Assembly (NCBI GenBank): GCA_023091735.1
Contig: JALKBU010000565.1
Coordinates: 1 to 33,146, forward strand
Origin: Trichomonas tenax
Lineage: Eukaryota; Parabasalia; Trichomonadida; Trichomonadidae
Reading direction: 5' to 3'
DNA length: 33,146 nucleotides
How positions within the stretch are numbered: the first letter of the stretch is position 1; each line of letters opens with the position of its first letter. Under the pieces are notes generated by a model, which saw nothing but the letters and a program-made list of their open reading frames with translations, had not been told where the DNA came from and searched no databases. Shown in pieces: positions 9,723-19,919 of this stretch. The translations under genes were made by a program, and so were the position numbers.

Positions 9723-10160
9723 GTATCTGATTTAAAAAAAATATTATTAATTGAAAAACCGCTTCATGAACATTTACAAAAATCGCTTGGAAACGCATAG
9801 TTCGCTCTTGTAGACCATGTTATGACTGTTAACGAGGTTTTTTCGCGTTTTCACGGAAATTAGATTTCCCTTCTATTTTTCGTTTTTTCCGGTGCTGATT
9901 GAGGATTTGTGTGCATGTGGAGCTATTTTTTGATAAAAATTCGGATTTTTTTTAAATCTCTTAAACAAAATTCTTTAAAAAACAAGAAAATTACGATGCA
10001 TCATTGTCCATTTAATATATTTCTTAAGGATTTCGAAAAAAAATTATGGTGCCCGCAAAAACTAAACCAACAAATTTTTTCTTATTTTTGCTTCATACTT
10101 TAACTCAGTGTAAACTTCAGAAAAAGTTATTTTTTGGACTTTAGTTTTTGGGCCTTCAAA
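9723..10160. other. spacer upstream of RhoGEF, no gene seen
   Basis: AT-rich upstream region of the RhoGEF. The RhoGEF ATG is preceded by TCAGATAC and, further up, TTCAATTAAT; either could be the initiator but neither is a clean match. No supported coding sequence. Confidence 0.4.
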
Positions 10161-10164
10161 ACAT

Positions 10165-10620
10165 GATCGGCGCCTTAAGCAAAAGCTTCAAGTCTGCGGG
10201 GGAAGGAGGCCCTGTGTTAACCCAAGGCCTCGCGAGTATAAAGAGTGTTTAATGGTAGAGCACCCATGCCAAAATGGCATGGAATTGGGCTGTATTTTCG
10301 CCCAAAAAATATCGTATGTCGAAAAATCACACGAGCTGGTAGGTGCAGTAACTGAGTGCTGTGCATCAACCTTAAGTCCTTCGTGCACAGCCATTCTTAT
10401 GGCAAGATATTAAGGGGCAATAAAAATCGCCTCTTCTGCGGGGCATAAAGTGCACGTAATCAGAGGCTGATGAATCTGTAGTACATCTCTAATGAATCAA
10501 AAGGTAATATTCATTGAGATTCTGATGGATCACGAGATTCATTAGCTTTAAGTTGCTTGAATGCTACTCTGTATCAAGCTGAGCAATCACAACACATTTT
10601 TTGTGTCGTTGTCTGTTAGG
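10165..10620 (+). ncRNA. candidate structured non-coding RNA
   Basis: A block richer in G/C than the spacer around it, carrying a chain of stems with no coding sense. Visible are CTT-AAGC/GCTT-c-AAG near 10174-10192; AAGGAGGC (10203-10210) with GCCTCTT (10429-10435), which would close a multi-branch domain; CCATGCCA (10264-10271) with TGGCATGG (10275-10282); TTGGGC (10285-10290) with GCCCAA (10300-10305); GCTGTGCA (10358-10365) with TGCACAGC (10384-10391); CTAATGAATC (10489-10498) with GATTCATTAG (10536-10545); GCTTGA (10555-10560) with TCAAGC (10574-10579); and an 8-bp hairpin around 10588-10612. An A-box-like TGGTAGAGCACC lies at 10253-10264. The strand is uncertain since stems are symmetric; plus is favoured by the A-box. 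It could be two RNAs. The family is not recognised. Confidence 0.4.
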
Positions 10621-10624
10621 AATC

Positions 10625-11541
10625 TTTCTTTTTCCTTGAATACCTCTCCATCTTCGAGAATGGCAGGGGAAAATTGCAAGGCTCAGCTTCATGACGTAAT
10701 AAGGAAGTTTTCTTACGAAAAATCGAGATTTAATTATTCCATTTCTTCTCTATTTTCGTTGTTTTGTGCGGGAGGACGAATACAGATCAGACTCTAGCTT
10801 GAATGGAGACGATTCTTTCACGTCTTGTTGTGTCGACAATAACTAAAACCTGCAATTTTGTCCTTTTTGCATTATTTCCTTTTTGAGACATTTATTTTTT
10901 CTTGCATAATTTTTTCGTTTTTTCTCAAAATTGAGTTTTTTTAAGACTTTCACAATATAAATATACAGATTTTTATAGTGTATTATAGAGTATTTTAGCC
11001 CTGCAATCTTTCTACTCATTAAAAGGAGAAAACCTTATTAGCCCCCTCAATATTTCAGAGTTAGGGGCTTCAACCTTGTAAACTACACAATTGGGGGTAC
11101 TTTAGTATATATTGACTTCACTTTTTCATTGTTGTGCTAAAAACACAAATGGTATAGGTCCACTGGATGTATCGAACACGGAAAATAAGTTGATTTCGCT
11201 GCACATCGCGAGCTCAATATCGGTGACAATCAAATAAATGATGGAACTGACCAAAAACTCGGATATAAAAAGGAATTCAATTAATCTGTTTATAGATGAT
11301 TCAGAAATCGATAAGAATCGTAGAATGATATATTTCAATCGATAAAAAAATAGGAGATTATGGAGTGCTGTATCACAGATTTTGTCTACTACTACAGATA
11401 AAGTATTTGGCAGTTTGTTTTAGGAAACAAACTAAATATTTGATATACCTGGTATTATTAATGCAAATATCATTAACTCAGTGATGTTGTGTCATAAATA
11501 ATAAGCAAATCAATTTTGACTCATAAAATGTTGAATTTTAT
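10625..11541. other. spacer, no supported gene
   Basis: Mostly AT-rich. AGCCCC (about 11040-11045) can pair with GGGGCT (about 11064-11069) in a G/C-rich island that also carries a run of five G's. Between 11148 and 11343 one plus-strand frame reads L-I-S-L-H-I-A-S, faintly like an ankyrin repeat, but it is broken by TAA and too short to call. Confidence 0.4.
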
Positions 11542-12306
11542 TTAAAGCCAAGTTAATTTCTTGGGAAATGTGTCCTGTTCAGCAGGGCTATGCTTATTCA
11601 TGAAATTCTTGACATTGGTCTTTTCTTCATCGCTGAGCTGGTATTCTGTACCAACGAAATCGTTGAGAAGAGTCATCTTCTTAGCATAATCAAATTTAAG
11701 GTCACCTAAGATGCGTACGTAGTTATTGAGATCTAATTTTTCTGATAATTCCTTTGTCTTGAATTTGTCAAAGTTAGGTGTGATCAAATTATCGGCAATA
11801 TCTTCAAGAGCTCTATCAAATTCGAGGGAATCATTGACAATGCATTGGTCAATGAATGTGTAAACAATGTCATGCTTGATGCTAGCTCCATCTTTGATAA
11901 GTTCCTTCATTCTGGAAATTATCTCTGTTCTAAGTGCCTCGATCTTATAAAAGATAGAAATTTGTAAAAGAGCAGCCATTTCTGTCATGTCGTAGTTGAT
12001 TTTGCCATTGTAGAGGTAACTAATGACCCTAGGAAGTAAGCCCTTTTCTTGCATTGGAGTAGTTGTAAGATAGACTTCTCTTGAAGAGCTCTCTTCTGAC
12101 TGGGTGGTGAAGAGATCGTAAAAGAAGCTAGATCCGTTTGCAAGAACAAGAACATGAGCGTTAACAAAATCTTTTCCTTTGACTGGATTCGCTGGCTTGT
12201 TAGCTTTGGCACAGAAATAAATGGTGCAGTCTGTGAGGAAGTCTGGATCCAAGAACCTCGTGAAATCGAAGAGGGGACTGATAGTAATCTCTTGAGACTC
12301 TTCCAT
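11542..12306 (-). CDS. BTB/POZ domain protein
   Basis: 254 residues, ATG at 12306, TAA at 11542-11544 (TAAATAAA overlaps the stop, as in trichomonad polyadenylation signals). The BTB fold spans about residues 22-135: F-L-T-D-C-T-I-Y-F, then A-H-V-L-V-L-A-N-G-S-S-F-F-Y-D-L-F, an acidic/Ser-rich strand, and V-I-S-Y-L-Y-N-G-K-I-N-Y. The rest is helical and resembles the BACK-like region of trichomonad BTB proteins; there is no Kelch or MATH domain. Such proteins dimerise and usually act as adaptors for cullin-3 ubiquitin ligases, which is inference here. It lies 265 bp from the end of the SMC5 relic and is transcribed in the same direction, but with its own initiator. Confidence 0.85.
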   Translation of the reverse strand: MEESQEITISPLFDFTRFLDPDFLTDCTIYFCAKANKPANPVKGKDFVNAHVLVLANGSSFFYDLFTTQSEESSSREVYLTTTPMQEKGLLPRVISYLYNGKINYDMTEMAALLQISIFYKIEALRTEIISRMKELIKDGASIKHDIVYTFIDQCIVNDSLEFDRALEDIADNLITPNFDKFKTKELSEKLDLNNYVRILGDLKFDYAKKMTLLNDFVGTEYQLSDEEKTNVKNFMNKHSPAEQDTFPKKLTWL

Positions 12307-12317
12307 GATTATTTATT

Positions 12318-12324
12318 AAAATGA
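12318..12324 (-). promoter_or_regulatory. initiator of the BTB gene (TCATTTT)
   Basis: On the minus strand TCATTTT begins 18 bases before the ATG, a full match to the trichomonad initiator, with predicted start A at 12322. Confidence 0.5.
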
Positions 12325-12390
12325 AGAAATAACCGCTTTGTCATATTTTCATTAAAATTTTTCCATGGCTGGCATAATTATTGTTTACGA

Positions 12391-12475
12391 TTTACATGTC
12401 AAAGGTCATGATTTACTTGTCAATATTCAAAAAATTCAATGACGTTATATGACAAATTTGGCAATTTATATGTCA
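12391..12475 (-). promoter_or_regulatory. three TGACATRTAAA-like motifs upstream of BTB gene
   Basis: Read on the minus strand, TGACATGTAAA (12391-12401), TGACAAGTAAA (12412-12422) and TGACATATAAA (12465-12475) precede the BTB start by about 85-170 bases, all in sense orientation. The same motif lies before Mediator 13 and the DOCK gene. A role as an upstream activator site is inferred from recurrence only. Confidence 0.3.
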
Positions 12476-12571
12476 AATTTATTTTTTCCTGAAATTTGCT
12501 GAAAAAAAATTCAGTGACAATATTCTATAAACAGGTTCATAATATTATATATACAAACAAAATAATATATA

Positions 12572-15500
12572 TTATTGGGAATATTTCCTTAATAATACTG
12601 GTTTGTCGAGAGCTTCCTGGATCCATGGTCCACTGAGAACAAGAAGGACTGTTACTGCTTCTGGGATGTGCAGATTTTCGTGAAGCTTTGGTGACACCAA
12701 AAAGTACTGTGTTTCATTGCCTTGAATCATTGCGCAATTCATCGCGTGTGTAAATGTTGCGACTTCGTTTTCCTCGTCCATACCTTGGTTGATTTCATCA
12801 ATGACCCCGAATTGGAATGGAGTGCAACTCTGGAGTGCCAATAGATATAGAAGAGTAGCAACACTCTTTTCGCCGCCATTTTGTCGTGTTGAGCTGAGAA
12901 CAGTCATCTCGACATCTTTTCTGAATGCAACAAGAAGATCAATCTGAAAGCTCATATCTGTCTTGTCTTTCTCGCAAGAGAGACGTACGTTTCCGTTGAA
13001 CCCGCATTCATTCATCATCCTCTTGAAAGCGGAACCTAGTGGCCTCAATATCTCTGTTGCATCGCGCTGCTATGCCTGTCTCAATTCCAAGTTTTTCACC
13101 GATAAAGTTTCGATCTCCTGAGTTAAAGAATCTTTCTCAAGAGAAATTATATCGAGCTTTTGACGAGCCTCTTCATATTCTGTTCTAATTTTTGGTCTGA
13201 TGCCGGAAATAGCACTAAGTCTTGCAATCATTTCATTCATCATTGATCTGAGTTGATTCAAATCAGCTGGTAAATTGTTGATTTTTTCGCACTGCTCCTG
13301 TGTGAAGTTTGTCTTGTTTTCCTTGGGGAGCTCCTTAACAATGGCTTTTAGTTCCTTATACTTCTGAAAATCATTTGAGAAGTTGCTGCACTTTAAATCA
13401 TATTCCACAACAGTTTCTGCGAATTTAGTTTCTAAATCGAATTTTTGTTTTTCAAGAATCTGGACTTCGCGATTCTTCTTGTCAAAGTGCATGAGTTGTT
13501 GCTTCATTTGTTCCAGCAAATCAAAGTGTTTCTGTCCGGCTGTTTCTGAGTTGAACTCTTTGAGCTTCGATTTGTACAGTCGAGGTTTTTCCATTATATC
13601 CTCGAGTTCATCCTTCAATCTTTTGATCGAATCTGTAGTTTTCCTCAGCTTCTCGCGATTGTTTCTGTCGCTGCTCAGCTTAAGTGTAATATCTGTAAGC
13701 TCAGATTGAATGGCAGCACTTTCATTATTGAGATCATTTATCTGTTTCTCAATTTCTCTCTTTCCGGCTTCTAATTCTTTGATTTTTGCCTCTGATTTCT
13801 CTATCTTGCCTTTGAGATGCTGTCCATTGCTATTGCTTGACGATTTCAAACTCTGCCAAAAAGACGATATCTTTACAGGTCTGACAACAGCCGAAATACT
13901 GTTGGGGTTGAATCTTGAGCCAAAAATATTGTAGCTGTATCCATGGATGTAGAAACGTCTGATTCCAATGCGAAAGAGATCCATATTATCAACTCTAATA
14001 TCATTTTTGGCGATTGGAACTCTATCAACATATGACATAACGTTGAAGAATAGTTTCACAAGATCCGGAGCTTCAAATGTATCTGTGACAAACCTGCTGA
14101 ATCCCATTCTGAGAACATCTTCTCTATTATCAAATCTTGGCCTCTTATCTTCGAGACAGCGAACAAGTGTGATCTGGTTAAGCTTGTATTGCTTGCAAAA
14201 TGCAATGATGTCATTTTGATCATCCTGGTCTTCATAAACAAAAGCCAGTTGGAAGTTTTGATCGATTGTAAAGAAGAAATATTTTGCATAAATCTGATCT
14301 GGAAAATTGATTTCCGCGATAGCTGGACCATAAACTTGTCCCTTGAAATTTGTTTTATGTTGAGAGATATAGTCGCATAATGTCTTTATATCCATTCTAT
14401 TGTGGCGCTCAATTATTCTATCAATAATCTGATTCTTTTGGTTTCTTGCTTTGGCCAATTCTTGCTGCAAATTATTGATCTTTGTCTTGCGACGTTTGAT
14501 GTTTGATATGAATTCGTCTAGTTGAGGTTTCTTCTCAGCTTGTGATGTTTTATATGTGTGAATTTTCTCTTTGAGCTTGCAGCTCTTTTCGGATAATTTC
14601 GCTCTTTCATCTTCTTGCATTAATTCACGTTCCATTTTTTCTACATTCTGTTCGGCTTTCTCTATTGCTGATGATTTTTGTGCAAGTGATTGTTGTGCTT
14701 CTGTAAGATTTGCTTGCGCTTTACGCTTCTTCAGTGACATCGCTGATGTGTACCTGATATAATCATATACTTTATTTTGCATATTCTTGAACTCTTTTCC
14801 TGCAGCAGCTCTGTATTCTATTGCAAGATTAACGTTTTCTGTTGCTCGCTTGCACTTTTTTTCCAGATCATCTTTCGTAACTTCTAAATCTCTAATCTCT
14901 TTTTGTGAAATTCGAAGTTTAGCTTTCATTTGTGAATATTCTTCATGTGTAGATTCGCCATCAATCATTTTAATGCGAAATTCAATCTCTTGAATGGATT
15001 GTTCTGTTTGTTCTTTTTTATCAAGACGACTGACATGGTTACTCTTTTGATCGACGAGAAACTTATTTCTATTGTAGTCTTCTTCAAGAACTGCAAGTTG
15101 TTCACGCTTTTTGATCACATCTTCCATCGATCTTTGGATTTTTAATTTTTGATCTGCTAATTCGGGGCTAATGATATCAAAAGTTGCTGTAAGAAGCTCT
15201 TTAGGCTTGAGTGCTGCGAATTCTTTGACTCTCTCTTGTGGTAAATATTCTTAGTTCATCCATGATTTTTTGTAATTCGGCGATCGAAATTTCCTTGAAT
15301 GTCTGCTTTTTCTGCTTGAATTTCCATGTTGGCTTTGTTGATGATCTATCGAGTATACATAAGATAGTAATTAGTGGCTCTGCTTTTAATACTATTTTGA
15401 TTTTAGCAGATTTGTAGCCAGTTCTAATGAAATTGGAAAGTTTTTGAGAATTATTGATCATTTGAGGCGATGCTCCAAAGCAAATACAGATAGCTGCGAT

Positions 15501-15625
15501 AATAGATGATTTTCCACTTCCATTCGTGCCCAAAATCAATTTTGTGCCAGGACCTGGACAAACAGTGATTTTATCGAAAGCCATGAAATGCGTGAGTTTG
15601 ATTTTAAGTATAGATCCAGCAGCAT
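12572..15625 (-). pseudogene. SMC5: SMC5-like gene with disrupting mutations
   Basis: Clearly the SMC5 subunit of the SMC5/6 DNA-repair complex. In order: Walker A G-T-N-G-S-G-K-S near the N-terminus, a long coiled coil, a hinge region (about 13860-14400), a second coiled coil, the ABC signature Q-N-G-G-E-K-S, and Walker B V-I-D-E-I-N-Q-G-M-D, the SMC5 hallmark. Three lesions: an ATG at 15625 with an initiator just before it is out of phase with the SMC5 frame (G-S-I-L-K-I-K-L precedes the next in-frame ATG at 15584); the frame shifts at about 15244, where some eight residues usual in the family are also missing; and an in-frame TAG at 13070-13072 sits where a Trp codon is likely. A 685-codon stretch between is fully open, so decay is recent or these are assembly errors. 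Confidence 0.8.
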
Positions 15626-15628
15626 GAC

Positions 15629-15635
15629 TTTATGA
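15629..15635 (-). promoter_or_regulatory. initiator-like TCATAAA upstream of SMC5
   Basis: On the minus strand TCATAAA ends just before the ATG at 15625, giving an 8-base leader. This supports 15625 as the ancestral start, although it is out of frame with the SMC5 sequence today. Confidence 0.35.
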
Positions 15636-16125
15636 ATATATTAGCTCCTCCAATTTCAGCTTTTGTGGTGCTGAAAATGGAGAAGTCCGATTCGCCATTA
15701 TTCTGGCTCTTTTGATTTTTTTTCGTGGCAAAACATTTCTTTTCATATTTATAATCTACTTCACAAATAATTATTATTCTATTAAAAACAATACCCTAAT
15801 GATCACTATAATTCAATAATATTTTAATATCAAAGTCGAAATTCTTTGTGTATAATGCCAGAGTATATCTAAATCTCGAATTTGAAGATCAGACTGTTAA
15901 ATTTCATTTTTTCAAAAAATATATATTCTTAATTAAATCAAATAGTTCACATACGTTATTGATACTTTTGAGAGATTGGCATGATTTCTGATTCAGACTC
16001 GTTCAATATAAAAAAATTAACATCATGGGGATATTTCAAAAAAAGCAATAAAATAATTTACAGTTTCGATGTTATATTAGAGGATTCTAACAACTAGACA
16101 ATGATGAAAAGCAATATCTATAATT
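15636..16125. other. spacer, no gene seen
   Basis: AT-rich region between the SMC5 start and the stop of the Rab-like gene. No supported feature. Confidence 0.5.
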
Positions 16126-16722
16126 TTAACAACATTTAGATGGCTTCGGATCAGGATTCTCCGTCAAAGTTTGGTGTAGTGTCGGATTCCTAATATCATC
16201 TAAGCGCTGTTGTTGTTTTTGTTTGCATAATTCGCCTAAGCGTGTGAACAGCTCATCAAGGCCTGCACCAGATTTAGCTGATACCTCTAAGTATTCTGCT
16301 TTGTTCATGGTAGCGTATGACTTTGCTTGGGTTGGATTTATGACTCTTGTAGTTTCGTTATCTATTTTATTGCCAACAACTAAATATGTGGCCTTGGTCA
16401 TCGAATCATTGAGATTAGCGTATCCAATCCAAGTATATAATTCGTCGAAAGATTGTTGATTTGTAACATCGAAAACGAATACGACAACATCAACGTTTTT
16501 GAAGTATATTTTCAGCTCACTTTCAAATACCTTGTTACCTGATAAATCCCATACATTTATATTTGCTTGTGTGCCATCAGATAAAACTAACTCGTATGCA
16601 ACTCGCTTGCAAAGATCTGTGGGGACGTAATTTTGTTTGAATTCAGTGCCGTGGATCATACCAATGATTGCAGACTTCCCAACTTGCGTGTTACCGCAGA
16701 CAACGATCCTATTAGTTAACAT
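16126..16722 (-). CDS. divergent Rab-like small GTPase
   Basis: 198 residues; the start is ATG at 16722, not the TTG one codon earlier. G1 G-N-T-Q-V-G-K-S (10-17), conserved Thr35 of switch I, G3 W-D-L-S-G (58-62), G4 N-K-I-D (118-121) and G5 V-S-A-K-S-G (147-152) are all present. The C-terminus K-C-C fits double geranylgeranylation, as in Rabs. Switch II reads W-D-L-S-G-N-K where Rabs have W-D-T-A-G-Q-E, so the catalytic Gln is Asn and the following Glu is Lys; intrinsic hydrolysis should be lowered. Rab proteins direct vesicle traffic; which compartment cannot be told. Trichomonads carry very large Rab sets with many divergent members. The stop is TTAAAA on the coding strand, matching an overlapping UAAA signal. 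Confidence 0.9.
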   Translation of the reverse strand: MLTNRIVVCGNTQVGKSAIIGMIHGTEFKQNYVPTDLCKRVAYELVLSDGTQANINVWDLSGNKVFESELKIYFKNVDVVVFVFDVTNQQSFDELYTWIGYANLNDSMTKATYLVVGNKIDNETTRVINPTQAKSYATMNKAEYLEVSAKSGAGLDELFTRLGELCKQKQQQRLDDIRNPTLHQTLTENPDPKPSKCC

Positions 16723-16727
16723 CAAAA

Positions 16728-16735
16728 AATAATGG
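16728..16735 (-). promoter_or_regulatory. initiator-like CCATTATT upstream of Rab gene
   Basis: On the minus strand CCATTATT gives a predicted start A at 16733, 11 bases from the ATG. It differs from TCAYTWT only in the first base. Confidence 0.4.
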
Positions 16736-17200
16736 TTCAGAAAAAGTGGAATTTTGAAATCGACTTTTTCAAGAAATGTTGAATAATTATGATAAATGAG
16801 CTTTTGTTTTTTTCAATTTTTTTGAGAGAATGACGTTAAAGAAGAATGGGGCCTTAATTATTACAACATCGAAAAGTGTCAATTTAAAATCTCTGGGATA
16901 TGTGTATTATGAATTTTCGAACCGATCAATAAAATTATTGGAGGCCATATATTTTACAATACTGTGGAAATTTCCTAAATCCAGAAAAAAAATTATTAGA
17001 AATCGCCTTTTGCTATTGATACTATATTGTATATCTCCAATAATACTCATATTTTGATTCTGAGGCCTTGAACTGCATCGAGTGTGTAACAAAAGTGCAG
17101 TCACATTTTAAGGTTCTGACAGGCAAAGTCGGATTCTGACATTTGTAAAGTATAAATGACAGATTTTCAATTATGTATTATATTCGAATATTTATCTTCA
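16736..17200. other. spacer, no supported gene
   Basis: Contains a 75-codon ATG ORF (16830-17057, plus) that is Lys/Ile-rich and resembles translated AT-rich DNA; not accepted as a gene. Confidence 0.4.
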
Positions 17201-17231
17201 ATATATATATATATATATACACACACACACC
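17201..17231. repeat. (AT)n-(AC)n microsatellite
   Basis: About nine AT dinucleotides followed by six AC dinucleotides, without interruption. Confidence 0.95.
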
Positions 17232-17956
17232 AAGATTCTTATTGAAACAAAAATGATGTGAAAAGTATAATTCTATGAGTAAGCATTTTGAAGATGTCCG
17301 TTTTTGAAAAACTATCATTAAGGCTTCACTCCCACAGCATATGTTCATTGATATATAATGATATGCTGATATATAGTATATTTTATGAGTTAAGAGGCTG
17401 ATAAGGCCAATAAATAAGGATGATCAAATTTTATATTTTCCGTTATACTACTTAATTTGGGAATTGGTTTCATATTATCACTATATACATCCAACACATG
17501 AGCAAAATTATCTTATGAAATAAAAATATCATTTATTCAATTTGATCTGATATTGATTTTGCGAGGCGTTGTTTAAGAGCCATGCTAGAGCATTCCATTT
17601 GTATCTATAGATATCATTCATTGCTGGATTCCTCCATTTTTCTTTCATATGTTCGAATTCAAATTATTTTTATTATTAATGTGCATGGCAAGATTAATAA
17701 ACTACATTTTCTTCGAATGCATCATGTACTATCTCTATTTTCACTTTAATATAATCTTCAGCTCATGATTTTCATTTTCTTGCTCATATTTTGTCGTATG
17801 TATGAATTTATAAGATAAAACGTATGGATTCAAAAACTAATAGAACTGGTTCGGAAATATGCATTGAATATTACTTGTAGAAACAAGACAATGGTTTTTG
17901 CCATTGAACTTTAGTAACAATGTCACTTTTTTAAAATCATGAAAAATACAGTCTAA

Positions 17957-18066
17957 ATCGTTTTATAACTTGCTATAAAAATTTTTCTGGGCAAAACCAC
18001 TGGCATAGGAGCAATCTATATAATTTTCTCTAGAAAGTGACAGAAGTGGACTGAGGATAAAAAATT
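17957..18066. repeat. diverged duplication, copy A
   Basis: Shares with copy B (18263-18370) the end blocks AAAAATTTTTCTGG and AGAAGTGGACTGAGGATAAA in the same order and spacing of about 80 bases, with a diverged middle. The offset is about 305 bases. No coding sense in either copy. Confidence 0.7.
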
Positions 18067-18262
18067 TCTGGAATGCTGGGAAGCTCACTTTTATAGCACC
18101 ATATTTCCAAAATTGAATACATTCCATCAAGAAATCTGGATACAATCTCAACGAGCAAGTTGTAGTACATTATGAGCTAGTATTACCACTACTGGGATTT
18201 TTGTACCTTCTTCTTATATATTGAGATAACTCTAGTTGAATTTTCGCCTTTCACGGTGTTAT

Positions 18263-18370
18263 AGCTGATTTTATATCTTGTTAAAAAATTTTTCTGGAAT
18301 ATGTGAACCATATAGGGTGATTCTGTACCTGTCTGTGCAGAACGTGATAGAAGTGGACTGAGGATAAATT
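18263..18370. repeat. diverged duplication, copy B
   Basis: Partner of the copy at 17957-18066; same orientation. Only the outer blocks are well conserved. Confidence 0.7.
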
Positions 18371-18897
18371 TTTTTTTGCCGTTGTGAATTTTTCAAACAT
18401 TGATCTTGTAACTAAATTTTATTATTTTATTTGTAACACAATATTTTTATCTAATAAATATAAAGGAAATCATGGTGGTTCTTCACCATATTAGTAACAA
18501 AAAATTATATTCAATATTGAACGAGATATTAATTTTTCAAAATTGAACATTCTGCTTCTTATAACTTAATATTCACAAAGCAGAGTCCAATAATATTAGT
18601 ATATATATTATATATGCCCTATATACTATAATGTGACAGAGAACAAATTGCAAGTTAATGATATTTTCTCGGTAAAAATAAAAATTTTGAAAAACATCAA
18701 TTTTAAGTTCTCACTATTCAGGTGCTCGCTGGATGTGCATGCAACAGTGGTATGAAGTATAGTTGGTATGTATACATATAGATATACTTTAAAGTCTTTT
18801 GATTGGACTTTTAGAGTAGAAGAATGAAGCTTAAAATTTGAGTACTTGGAACTGGAGCCTTAAATGTTACAGATTATAAACTTTTTAATTTGTCCTT

Positions 18898-19240
18898 AAA
18901 ATTATCAAACTTAAAACTCGAAAAACAAGATAATAAATAGTGAATATGAGAGTGTATGACTTAGAGATTCATTCTATGTGTAACTTAGGGATTGATGTTA
19001 ACTTGTAGATTATTGTGAAAAATTATCAAACTTAAAACTTGAAAAGCAAGATAATAAAGAGTGAAAATGAGAGTGTATGGCCGAGAGATTCATTCTGTGC
19101 ATAACTGAGGGCTTGATAATAACGGGAAATCGTTTTTTAAAAATTTTGGAACATAAAACTTGAAAAACGAGATAATACAGAGTGAAGATGAGAATGTTTG
19201 GCTGAGAGATTCATTCTGTGTGTAACTGAGTCTCGACAAC
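18898..19240. repeat. three-copy tandem repeat of about 121 bp
   Basis: Copies start near 18899, 19020 and 19140. Shared blocks include ATTATCAAACTTAAAACT (copies 1 and 2), AAACTTGAAAARCRAGATAAT, GAGTGAARATGAGAGTG-like and GAGATTCATTCTGTG. Copies 1 and 2 are closest; copy 3 is more diverged at its ends. Stops occur in all frames, so it is not coding. Confidence 0.85.
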
Positions 19241-19843
19241 TTTTTTTAATATTGCTTTGTATAGATCTGTCACATTGACCATTATTGTCACTTTTCAACT
19301 ATGTTACGGTCTCGAATTGCATCACATAACTCCAACGATATATCTTGTTAGATGGCAATGTTTTATCATGAATAACAGTTCCGATACTGATGGTGTTTGT
19401 ATTTTCTAATGTAGTTTTGGTTGGTCTCATGTCACAGTTGATGAAAATGAGATACAATGAAAATGTCAAATAAAAAAAATTACAGATTGTATTTGTCAGT
19501 TTACATGACAAAAATCATTCAACTCATTATATCGGTTCATTGAAGCATAAATGAATCAAAATTGCAATGAACATCTGTTATAAATGTGTGTTTTAACTCA
19601 TGTCCAGGATTTTGAGCGTTTAAATTGGATTTCTTAAAATCATTGAGAACAAATAATACACCTAAAAAGTGCAAAAAAGTGAGCCCGAGGAAGTTGATGC
19701 ATAATCTATTCCTAGTAAGAATAGATTATACCTGCAGAAACATAAGGTGAGTATAAAAGGATGCTTATAATATTGTTACACAAATCAAAAAGGAAGTAAA
19801 CAGACATTTTGTAATTTATCTTGGACTAATCAAAGTGCATTTC
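19241..19843. other. upstream region of Mediator 13 gene
   Basis: No gene seen. A small imperfect inverted pair, CTATTCCTAG and GAATAG near 19707-19725, is present. A minus-strand 70-codon frame at 19299-19511 reads as non-specific sequence. Confidence 0.4.
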
Positions 19844-19885
19844 TGACATGTAAATATGAAAGGTATGTGGAAAATGACATGTAAA
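19844..19885 (+). promoter_or_regulatory. two TGACATGTAAA motifs before Mediator 13
   Basis: TGACATGTAAA occurs exactly at 19844-19854 and 19875-19885, in sense orientation, 35-76 bases before the ATG. The same motif precedes the BTB and DOCK genes. No clean TCAYTWT initiator is seen here; TGCATTTC at 19837-19844 and TGACATTGCC near 19896 are candidates. Confidence 0.35.
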
Positions 19886-19919
19886 AACTCGAAAGTGACA
19901 TTGCCTGGAAAATTGAGAG

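Noticed and set aside
9909..10103. 64-codon ATG frame upstream of the RNA candidate
   Set aside because: Phe/Lys/Ile-rich, no motif, no initiator.
10230..10312. tRNA gene suggested by the D-arm-like GGTAGAGCAC
   Set aside because: No acceptor-stem pairing, no T at the position before the anticodon and no GGTTCGA-type T-arm.
10561..10797. 78-codon ATG frame at the end of the RNA candidate
   Set aside because: Its start lies in the loop of a perfect hairpin and the translation has no recognisable feature.
11148..11343. Faint ankyrin-like reading (L-I-S-L-H-I-A-S)
   Set aside because: One short motif, broken by TAA, not enough to call a pseudogene.
16830..17057. 75-codon ATG frame with hydrophobic C-terminus
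   Set aside because: Low-complexity Lys/Ile/Leu translation typical of AT-rich spacer; no clean initiator.
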